Source of the DNA: an uncultured Novosphingobium sp.
GTDB taxonomy: Bacteria; Pseudomonadota; Alphaproteobacteria; Sphingomonadales; Sphingomonadaceae
Direction of reading: 5' to 3'
Assembly: GCA_938005655.1 (NCBI GenBank)
Contig: CALLNA010000125.1
Location: 1 to 9,155 of the forward strand
Length of the DNA: 9,155 nt
Shown here: piece by piece, positions 1 through 5,471 of the stretch
How the letters are laid out: each line of letters opens with the position of its first letter
Position numbering within the stretch: the first letter of the stretch is position 1
Made by a program: the position numbers and the translations under genes
The notes under the pieces: generated by a model
Databases searched by the model: none
What the model was told of the DNA's origin: nothing
Seen by the model: the letters and a program-made list of their open reading frames with translations, nothing else

Positions 1-1076
1 CTCGCCTTGATGCCGGGGGCGGGCTCCAGCTCGTACATGGTGACGACCGGGCCGGTGCGGACGGCGGTGATCTCGCCCTTGACGTTGAAATCGTCGAGCA
101 CGGTCTCGAGCAGGCGGGCGTTGCGCTCCAGCGCCAGCTTGTCGATCTTCTGCTGCGAATGCGGCGGCGGATCGGCGAGGAGGTCGAGGCTGGGCAGGGC
201 GCACTCGTCGAACAGGTCGCCCTGGCGGGCCTGGCCGAGATTCTGGCCGATCTGGGCCGGGCGCGCCGGACGGGTCGGATCGCTGATCTCGGGCGGCTTG
301 CGCGGCGGGGCGAGCGGCTCGGGCACCTGCGGGGCGGCGTCGCGCGCGGCCTTCTCACGAGCCGGCTTCTCTGCCGTGGGGGCGAAGGGCAGGGCGGAAG
401 CGGCGGCGCGCGTCCGGCGCAGGGCCATCGGCAGGGTCAGCAGGCTGACCCAGTCGACCGCGAAGACCCGGCCGGCGAGCATGGCCCCCGCGACCAGGCA
501 GGCGATCCCGGCGGCGAGGATCGCCCAGAATTGCAGCATCGGCGGCAGGAAGCCCGCCAGCCCCTTGATCGCACCCGCGCCGACCAGCCCGGCGAGGCCG
601 CCCATCGAGGCGGGCAGGGTGCCGCCCGGGGTGGTGAACAGCAGGGCGAGGACGGTCGAGAGCAGGGCCATGGCGAACAGCAGCAGGCCGAGCGGGCGCC
701 ACCAGCGCTGGTGCAGCTCGGGCAGCTCGCCGTCCTCCTCCTCGACCAGGCGCCAGAGCTTGCGGGCGAAGACGTAGAGCAGCGGCAGGAACAGCGCGCA
801 GACCGGGCCGAACGAGAGCAGGGCGGCGTCGGCGGCCCAGGCGCCGGGCCGGCCCATCCAGTTGAGCACGGCGCCGCCCGCGGCGGTCGAGCTTGAGGGA
901 TCGGTCTGCCTGTAGCTGGCGAGGGCGAGGCCGAGGAAGACCATCGCCGCGATCAGCACGGCCGCCCCGCCGATCTCCAGGCTGCGGCGCAGGGAACGGC
1001 GCAGCACCGCGCGCCACGGCGCGCGTCCGGGCGCACGCGCGGTGCTGCCGGCGACGCTGATTGCACGAGAAGCCAT
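1..1076 (-). CDS. ftsK: DNA translocase FtsK, N-terminal part (cut by left edge)
   Basis: Membrane-anchored DNA pump of the division septum that clears and segregates chromosome termini. Only the first ~358 residues are in the window; the motor (RecA-like) and gamma domains lie beyond the left edge. Translated from 1076, there is a basic N-terminus (WRAVLRRSLRR), then four hydrophobic segments at about 35-54, 86-108, 128-147 and 180-205, as in the FtsK 4TM domain. A short Ala/Pro-rich linker follows (about 220-285), unlike the very long linker of E. coli. The start of the alpha domain then appears from about 309 (QKIDKLALERNARLLETVLDDF, followed by TGPVVTMYELEPAPG). Start choice is uncertain. 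ATG at 1076 (MASRA) fits sphingomonad homologues as I remember them and has GGGGGA upstream. An in-frame ATG at 1103 adds nine residues and has a better GGGAGG six bases upstream. Probably transcribed after the TenI-like gene or from its own promoter. Confidence 0.93.
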   Translation of the reverse strand, partial: MASRAISVAGSTARAPGRAPWRAVLRRSLRRSLEIGGAAVLIAAMVFLGLALASYRQTDPSSSTAAGGAVLNWMGRPGAWAADAALLSFGPVCALFLPLLYVFARKLWRLVEEEDGELPELHQRWWRPLGLLLFAMALLSTVLALLFTTPGGTLPASMGGLAGLVGAGAIKGLAGFLPPMLQFWAILAAGIACLVAGAMLAGRVFAVDWVSLLTLPMALRRTRAAASALPFAPTAEKPAREKAARDAAPQVPEPLAPPRKPPEISDPTRPARPAQIGQNLGQARQGDLFDECALPSLDLLADPPPHSQQKIDKLALERNARLLETVLDDFNVKGEITAVRTGPVVTMYELEPAPGIKA

Positions 1077-1101
1077 TACCAGTCCCCCAAGGTCCGCGCC
1101 C

Positions 1102-1131
1102 ATAATGCGCCTCCCGGTGACTCCTCGTCAA
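1102..1131 (-). promoter_or_regulatory. Possible promoter for ftsK
   Basis: On the minus strand TTGACG (1131-1126) is followed after 18 bases by CATTAT (1107-1102), giving 5/6 and 4/6 matches to the sigma-70 boxes. Transcription would begin near 1095, which would exclude the ATG at 1103 and favour the one at 1076. The match is modest and the spacer is one base long, so this is only a candidate. Confidence 0.3.
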
Positions 1132-1151
1132 GAATCCTTGGGATTCCAAGG
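1132..1151 (-). other. Two mutually exclusive short hairpins upstream of ftsK
   Basis: GAATCC-TTG-GGATTC (1132-1146) and CCTTGG-GATT-CCAAGG (1136-1151) are both perfect 6-bp stems. They share bases, so an RNA could form only one at a time. They lie in the gap between the TenI-like stop and ftsK. No U-tract follows, so a classical terminator is not supported; the role is unknown. Confidence 0.4.
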
Positions 1152-1153
1152 CA

Positions 1154-1678
1154 TCAACTCAGCCCGTCGATCGCCGCCCAGGCCGCTCCGAGCGCGGCGG
1201 CGCGGCGGGCGGTCATTCCGCCCAGGGCGATGACCGGGACCCGCGCCTGCCGCGCGAGCAGGCGGAAGCGCAGCGGGCCGAGCGGCGGCGCGCCGGGGTG
1301 CGAGCGGGTGGCGAAGACCGGCGAGAGGACCAGGGCATCGGCCCGGCCTCCCCGCATCTCGCGCAGCGAATGGGCCGTGGCGAGGCGGGGCAGGGCGGGG
1401 CCGCGCGCCAGTATGCGCGCCGGGCCGTAGGCGCCGTCCGCCCCCCAGGCTCGCGCGGTCCGCGCATCGGCGGAGAGGAAGGCCCGGTGGCCGAGGCGCC
1501 GCGCCGCGCGGCGGACCTCGGCGAACCGTGCCCGGCGCTCGGCGGGGGACAGGTGATAATGGCGGAAGATCACGCCCGAGCCGCGCGGCAGGCGCTTCAA
1601 TGCCGCTTCCAGCCCGGCGTCGTTGCGCGCGTCGCTGACGAGCCAGATGCGGGGCAGGGATGGGTGGCGCTTCGACAC
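1154..1678 (-). CDS. Thiamine phosphate synthase / TenI-family protein
   Basis: A TIM-barrel protein of the ThiE/TenI superfamily, 174 residues from the GTG at 1678, shorter than typical ThiE (about 210). Visible family features are LPRIWLVSDARND at the N-terminus, LSPVFATRSHPGAPPLGP (118-135, matching the ThiE 'GPIFPT' strand) and VIALGGM (149-155, the phosphate-binding loop). The usual diphosphate/Mg site 'HLGQxD' is not recognisable: the equivalent stretch reads FLSADARTARAWGADGAYG. That argues for a TenI-like or diverged enzyme rather than a standard thiamine phosphate synthase. An ATG at 1702 would add eight residues and overlap the yggS start; I prefer the GTG because VSKRHPSLPRIW looks like a family N-terminus. 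Neither start has a clear Shine-Dalgarno. The stop is 77 bp before the chosen ftsK start, so the two are probably co-transcribed. Function in thiamine synthesis or salvage is inferred. Confidence 0.8.
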   Translation of the reverse strand: MSKRHPSLPRIWLVSDARNDAGLEAALKRLPRGSGVIFRHYHLSPAERRARFAEVRRAARRLGHRAFLSADARTARAWGADGAYGPARILARGPALPRLATAHSLREMRGGRADALVLSPVFATRSHPGAPPLGPLRFRLLARQARVPVIALGGMTARRAAALGAAWAAIDGLS

Positions 1679-1684
1679 GGCATC

Positions 1685-1692
1685 GCTATAGC
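1685..1692. promoter_or_regulatory. Symmetric -10-like element between divergent genes
   Basis: GCTATAGC is a perfect palindrome, so it reads identically on both strands, and it matches 7 of 8 positions of the Caulobacter housekeeping -10 consensus GCTANAWC. Its distance to the yggS ATG (8 bases) and to the TenI-like GTG (6 bases) would give leaderless transcripts both ways. I found no good -35 box on either side, so this is a candidate only. Confidence 0.3.
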
Positions 1693-1700
1693 AGCGCCCC

Positions 1701-2360
1701 ATGGATCGGCCAGAGACACGCCTCGAGAACGTAAATGCCCGGATCACCGCCGCCGCGAAGCTCGCGCGCCGGACCGACCCGATCACGCTGATCGCCGTCA
1801 GCAAGACCCACTCCGCCGAGGCGATCCGGCCGCTGATCGCCGCCGGGCAGCGCGTCTTCGGCGAGAACCGGGTGCAGGAGGCCCAGGCCAAGTGGCCCGC
1901 CCTGCGCGAGGCCCGGCCCGACATCGCGCTCCACCTCGTCGGCCAGCTCCAGTCGAACAAGGCGGACGAGGCGGTCTCGCTGTTCGACTGCATCCATTCG
2001 CTCGACCGCTCCTCGCTGGTCGCGGCCCTGGCCCGGGCGATGGACAAGGCCGGGCGGCAGGTGCCGTGCTTCGTCCAGGTCAACATCGGCGCGGAGGAGC
2101 AGAAGGGCGGCTGCGCGATTGCCGAACTGCCCGCCCTGCTGGCCGAGGCCCGCGCGGCGGACCTGCCGCTCGCCGGACTGATGTGCGTGCCGCCCTTCGG
2201 GATCGAGCCCGCGCCGTTCTTCGCCCTGCTCGGCAAGCTCGCCGACGACAACGGCCTGGCCGGTCTTTCCATGGGCATGAGCGACGATTTCGAGACCGCG
2301 ATCACCCTCGGCGCGACCCACGTCCGCGTCGGCTCCGCGCTGTTCGGGGCGCGGGAATGA
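1701..2360 (+). CDS. yggS: YggS/PROSC-family PLP homeostasis protein
   Basis: Cytosolic pyridoxal-5'-phosphate-binding protein that buffers free PLP and affects vitamin B6 and amino-acid balance; no catalytic activity is established for the family. The 219-residue product is close to the usual 220-235. It shows ITLIAVSKTH with the PLP lysine at K35, FGENRVQEAQAKW, LHLVGQLQSNK, the VNIGAEEQKGG strand, GLMCVPP, and the C-terminal phosphate-binding stretch LSMGMSDDFETAITLGATHVRVGSALFG. The ATG has no evident Shine-Dalgarno, consistent with a leaderless message. The stop TGA overlaps the bioF ATG (ATGA), so translation of bioF is probably coupled. Being first in a biotin operon with two PLP enzymes suggests, but does not prove, a cofactor-supply link. 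Confidence 0.95.
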   Translation: MDRPETRLENVNARITAAAKLARRTDPITLIAVSKTHSAEAIRPLIAAGQRVFGENRVQEAQAKWPALREARPDIALHLVGQLQSNKADEAVSLFDCIHSLDRSSLVAALARAMDKAGRQVPCFVQVNIGAEEQKGGCAIAELPALLAEARAADLPLAGLMCVPPFGIEPAPFFALLGKLADDNGLAGLSMGMSDDFETAITLGATHVRVGSALFGARE

Positions 2361-3463
2361 TGCTGGAGGCGCAGTCCGCCGACCTCGCCCGGCTCGCCGC
2401 GATCGGGCGGCTGCGCGCGCTCGCCCCGGACGGGGGCGTGGACTTCGCCTCGAACGACTACCTCGGCCTCGCCGCCTCGGGGCGGCTGGCCGACGCCGCC
2501 CGGGCCGCGCTGGACCGGGGGGTCGCCGTGGGCTCGGGCGGCTCGCGCCTGCTGCGCGGCAACCGCGCGGAGCACGAGGCGCTGGAGGCCGAGGCGGCCC
2601 GCTTCGTCGGGGCCGAGGCGGCGCTGTTCTTCCCGACCGGCTATGCCGCCAACTCGGCCCTGCTGGCGACCCTGCCCCAGCGCGGCGACCTGGTGCTGGC
2701 CGACGAACTGGTCCACGCCTCGATGCACGAGGGCCTGCGCCTGACCCGCGCCGAGCACCGCTTCGTGCCGCACGGCGACCTCGCCGCCTATGAGGCCGCC
2801 CTGCGCGGCTGGAGCGGCGGCCAGGCGTGGATCGCGGTCGAATCGCTCTATTCGATGGACGGCGACTTCGCCCCGCTGGCGGAGCTGGCCGCCCTGGCCG
2901 AACGCTACGGCGCCATGCTGCTGGTCGACGAGGCGCACGCGACCGGGGTGTTCGGGCCGCAAGGGCGCGGGCTCGTCGCGGCGCTGCCCGCGCGCGAGAA
3001 CGTCATCTCACTCCACACCTGCGGCAAGGCGCTCGGCGCGGAAGGGGCGCTGCTCTGCGGGCCGGCGGTCATGCGCGAGTTCCTGATCAACCGCGCGCGC
3101 GGCTTCATCTTCTCGACCGCGCCCTCGCCGCTGACCGCCGCCGTGGTCCGCGCCGCACTGGAGGTGGTGCGCGCGGGCGAGGACCTGCGGACGGCGCTCC
3201 AGGCACGGATGGAACTCGCCCGCGACCTGCTCGTCCCGCTCGGCGCGCGGTTCCACGACTCGCCGATCCTGCCGCTGGTGCTGGGGGAAGACCGCCGGGC
3301 GATGGCGGTCGCCGCCGCGCTCCAGGCCGAGGGCTTCGACGTGCGCGGCATCCGCCCGCCGACCGTGCCGGAGGGCACCGCGCGGCTCCGCCTGGTCATC
3401 ACGCTCAACGCCGCCGAGGACGAGATTCGCGCGCTCGCCGCCGTACTGGAACGGGTGCTGTGA
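2357..3463 (+). CDS. bioF: 8-amino-7-oxononanoate synthase
   Basis: PLP enzyme that condenses a pimeloyl thioester (pimeloyl-ACP or -CoA) with L-alanine, releasing CO2, to give 8-amino-7-oxononanoate (KAPA) in biotin synthesis. The 368-residue product is slightly shorter than E. coli BioF (384). Features of the alpha-oxoamine synthase family: FASNDYLGLA (30-39), GSGGSRLLRGN (59-69), FFPTGYAAN (91-99), the stacking region HAS at 120-122, VESLYSMDGD (161-170), VDEAHATGVFGPQGRG (190-205) and the PLP-lysine motif LHTCGKALGAEG with K224. The start ATG at 2357 overlaps the yggS stop; a second ATG follows immediately (2360) and cannot be told apart. Its TGA overlaps the bioD GTG. Start context is weak (GGGGCGCGGGA), consistent with coupling to yggS. 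Confidence 0.95.
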   Translation: MMLEAQSADLARLAAIGRLRALAPDGGVDFASNDYLGLAASGRLADAARAALDRGVAVGSGGSRLLRGNRAEHEALEAEAARFVGAEAALFFPTGYAANSALLATLPQRGDLVLADELVHASMHEGLRLTRAEHRFVPHGDLAAYEAALRGWSGGQAWIAVESLYSMDGDFAPLAELAALAERYGAMLLVDEAHATGVFGPQGRGLVAALPARENVISLHTCGKALGAEGALLCGPAVMREFLINRARGFIFSTAPSPLTAAVVRAALEVVRAGEDLRTALQARMELARDLLVPLGARFHDSPILPLVLGEDRRAMAVAAALQAEGFDVRGIRPPTVPEGTARLRLVITLNAAEDEIRALAAVLERVL

Positions 3464-4068
3464 GCCGCTTCGTCGTCACCGGCACGGACACCGGCGTCGG
3501 CAAGACCGTCTTCGCCGCCGGGCTCGCCGGGCATCTCGGCGTCCCCTACTGGAAGCCGGTCCAGGCCGGGCTCGACGAGGCTACCGACCGGGAGACCGTC
3601 GCCGCCCTGTCCGGCCAGCGGGTCCTGCCCGAGGCCTACCGCCTGACCACGCCCTGCTCGCCGCATCAGGCGGCGGCGATCGACGGCGTGACGATCGACC
3701 CGGAGCGGCTGGCTCCGCCGGAGGGGCCGGTAGTGATCGAGGGCGCGGGCGGCGTGCTGGTGCCGCTCTCCGAGGACCTGCTCTACGCCGATGTCTTCGC
3801 CCGCTGGGGCCTGCCGGTGGTGCTGGTCGCGCGGACCGCGCTCGGCACGATCAACCACAGCCTGCTCTCGCTGGAGGCCCTGCGCTCGCGCGGAGTGCCG
3901 ATCGCGGGCATCGCCTTCGTCGGGGACGAGAATGTCGAGACGGAGCGGGTGATCTGCGCCATCGGCGAGGTGCGGCGGCTGGGGCGGCTGCCCTGGCTCG
4001 ACCCGCTCGACGCGGCGCGCCTGCGCGCGGCCTTCGCGACGGGGGTCGATCTGGACGGATTGGCATGA
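3460..4068 (+). CDS. bioD: ATP-dependent dethiobiotin synthetase
   Basis: Closes the ureido ring of dethiobiotin from 7,8-diaminopelargonate (DAPA), CO2 and ATP, the penultimate biotin step. The 202-residue product is somewhat shorter than E. coli BioD (about 225). It shows the P-loop GTDTGVGKT at 7-15 directly after a short first strand, YWKPVQAG with the catalytic-type lysine, TPCSPHQAA, and the second nucleotide/Mg motif VIEGAGGVLVPL. The GTG start sits inside the bioF stop (GTGA), a coupling signature; no separate ribosome binding site is needed or evident. The next gene, bioA, lies 133 bp downstream beyond a palindromic repeat. Confidence 0.94.
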   Translation: MSRFVVTGTDTGVGKTVFAAGLAGHLGVPYWKPVQAGLDEATDRETVAALSGQRVLPEAYRLTTPCSPHQAAAIDGVTIDPERLAPPEGPVVIEGAGGVLVPLSEDLLYADVFARWGLPVVLVARTALGTINHSLLSLEALRSRGVPIAGIAFVGDENVETERVICAIGEVRRLGRLPWLDPLDAARLRAAFATGVDLDGLA

Positions 4069-4091
4069 CCTGCGCTTCGCTATCTCCTCAT

Positions 4092-4182
4092 CGTCACCCT
4101 GAACTCGTTTCAGGGTCCATCTCTCCCCGCGGGCGGACAGACCCGGCGGCGCGATGGATCCTGAAACAAGTTCAGGATGACG
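4092..4182. repeat. 91-bp nested palindromic repeat (REP/MITE-like)
   Basis: Two 30-nt arms (4092-4121 and 4153-4182) are inverted copies of each other with 27 of 30 matches, around a 31-nt GC-rich centre. Each arm is itself a hairpin with an 8-bp perfect stem and 5-nt loop: ACCCTGAA-CTCGT-TTCAGGGT (4096-4116) and ATCCTGAA-ACAAG-TTCAGGAT (4158-4178). Two of the three differences between arms are paired within the left or right stem, so each small hairpin stays intact. I recognise the core CCTGAAC-TTG-TTTCAGG as a repeat common in Sphingomonadales genomes, where it is often mistaken for small proteins carrying HPELVSGSI or WTLKRVQGDD; that reading is present here on the minus strand. It lies inside the bio operon and ends eight bases before the bioA ribosome binding site. 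Confidence 0.85.
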
Positions 4183-4190
4183 AGCTGGGG

Positions 4191-4196
4191 AGGAGG
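4191..4196 (+). promoter_or_regulatory. Ribosome binding site deciding the bioA start
   Basis: AGGAGG followed by five bases and GTG at 4202. This is the strongest Shine-Dalgarno in the operon. It fixes the non-ATG start of bioA, and shows that bioA, unlike bioF and bioD, can be initiated independently. Confidence 0.75.
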
Positions 4197-4201
4197 GTGC
4201 A

Positions 4202-5446
4202 GTGACTCGCTCGCCCGTCTGGCACCCCTTCACCCAGCACGGGCTGGAGGAGCCGATCCCGCTCGTCACCCGGGCCGAGGGGGCGATCCTGCATACGGCC
4301 GACGGGCGGCGCGTGGTCGACGCGATCTCCTCGTGGTGGGTGACGACGCACGGGCACTGCCACCCGCGGATCGTCGCGGCGATCGCGGAGCAAGCGGGCA
4401 AGCTCGACCAGTTGATCTTCGCCGGCTGGACCCACGAGCCGGGCGACCGGCTCGCCCGCGAGCTGGTCGACCTGCTCGGCCTGCCCTACGTGTTCTATTC
4501 GGATTCCGGCTCGACCAGCGTCGAGGTGGCGCTGAAGATGGCGCTCGGGTTCTGGGCCAACCGGGGCGAGCCGCGGCACCGCATCCTGGTGCTGGAGCAC
4601 TCCTATCACGGCGATACGATCGGGGCGATGTCGGTCGGCGCGCGCGGCGTGTTCAACCGCGCCTATGCGCCGCTGCTGTTCGATGTGGGCACCATTCCCT
4701 TCCCCGCCGCCGGGGCGGAGCAGGCGACGCTCGACGCGCTGGAGCGCGCCTGCCGCGCGGAAGCGCCGGCCGCCTTCATCGTCGAGCCGCTGGTGCTCGG
4801 CGCGGGCGGGATGCTGATGTACGGCGCCGCGACCCTGGCCGAAATGCGCCGCATCTGCGCGGCCCACGGCGTCCTGTTCATCGCCGACGAGGTGATGACC
4901 GGCTGGGGCCGCACCGGCACGCTGTTCGCCTGCGAGCAGGCCGGGGTGAGGCCCGACCTGATGTGCCTCTCCAAGGGGCTGACCGGCGGCGCGATCCCGC
5001 TGGCGGCGACGCTCGCGACGCGCGAGATCTTCGACGCGCACCTGTCGCAGGACCGCGCGCGGATGTTCTACCACTCGTCGAGCTACACCGCGAACCCGAT
5101 CGCCTGCGCGGCGGCGCTCGCCAACCTCGCCGTCTGGCGCGAGGAGCCGGTGGCGGAGCGCATCGCCGCCCTCGTCGAACGGCAGGCCGAAGGGCTGGCC
5201 CGGCTCGCCGCCGTGCCGGGCATCGCCCAGCCGCGCCAGTGCGGGACGATCATCGCGCTGGATTATGCCGGCAGCGGCGCGGGCTACCTCTCCGACCTCG
5301 GCCCCCGGCTGCTGGCCTTCTTCCGCGAGCGCGACCTGCTGGTGCGGCCGCTGGGCAACACGGCCTACGTCATGCCGCCCTATTGCATCGCGGCGGAGGA
5401 CCTGGCGCGGGTCCATGCGGCCCTGGCCGAGGCGGCGGCGCTCTAG
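4202..5446 (+). CDS. bioA: Adenosylmethionine-8-amino-7-oxononanoate aminotransferase
   Basis: PLP-dependent class III aminotransferase that converts KAPA to 7,8-diaminopelargonate, with S-adenosylmethionine as the usual amino donor. The 414-residue product has a GTG start set by AGGAGG five bases upstream. BioA-specific features: VWHPFTQH near the N-terminus, ISSWWVTTHGHCHP with the paired tryptophans W45-W46, YSDSGSTSVEVALKMAL (99-115), YHGDTIGAMSVG, IVEPLVLGAGGM, the PLP aspartate in IADEVMTGWGRTG (D229) and the Schiff-base lysine in LSKGLTGGAIPLAAT (K258). SSYTANPIACAAALAN and NTAYVMPPYCI complete the fold. It follows bioD by 133 bp, across the palindromic repeat, and is probably the last gene of the unit. 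It ends in TAG just before a GC hairpin. Confidence 0.96.
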   Translation: MTRSPVWHPFTQHGLEEPIPLVTRAEGAILHTADGRRVVDAISSWWVTTHGHCHPRIVAAIAEQAGKLDQLIFAGWTHEPGDRLARELVDLLGLPYVFYSDSGSTSVEVALKMALGFWANRGEPRHRILVLEHSYHGDTIGAMSVGARGVFNRAYAPLLFDVGTIPFPAAGAEQATLDALERACRAEAPAAFIVEPLVLGAGGMLMYGAATLAEMRRICAAHGVLFIADEVMTGWGRTGTLFACEQAGVRPDLMCLSKGLTGGAIPLAATLATREIFDAHLSQDRARMFYHSSSYTANPIACAAALANLAVWREEPVAERIAALVERQAEGLARLAAVPGIAQPRQCGTIIALDYAGSGAGYLSDLGPRLLAFFRERDLLVRPLGNTAYVMPPYCIAAEDLARVHAALAEAAAL

Positions 5447-5448
5447 TT

Positions 5449-5467
5449 CCTCCCCCGGTGGGGGAGG
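5449..5467. terminator. GC hairpin between convergent bioA and pyk
   Basis: CCTCCCCC-GGT-GGGGGAGG is a perfect 8-bp stem with a 3-nt loop, placed 2 bp after the bioA stop and 4 bp after the pyk stop (on the other strand). Its position suits a bidirectional terminator. There is no T-tract on either strand, so termination strength is uncertain. Similar CTCCCC/GGGGAG palindromes are dispersed in many alphaproteobacterial genomes. Confidence 0.5.
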
Positions 5468-5471
5468 GCGC

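Noticed and set aside
159..896. Plus-strand frames opposite ftsK
   Set aside because: The minus-strand frame encodes four membrane helices and a conserved FtsK alpha-domain start; the plus frames are low-complexity shadows.
1154..2962. 602-residue minus-strand reading frame spanning the TenI-like gene and antisense to yggS and bioF
   Set aside because: Only the C-terminal part (from 1678 downward) has family character. The rest is a high-GC antisense shadow of yggS and bioF, with repetitive Arg/Gly/Ala composition.
2905..4401. 498-residue minus-strand frame across bioF, bioD and the repeat
   Set aside because: Antisense to three clear bio genes. The only recognisable part (HPELVSGSI, WTLKRVQGDD) is the well-known false translation of the palindromic repeat.
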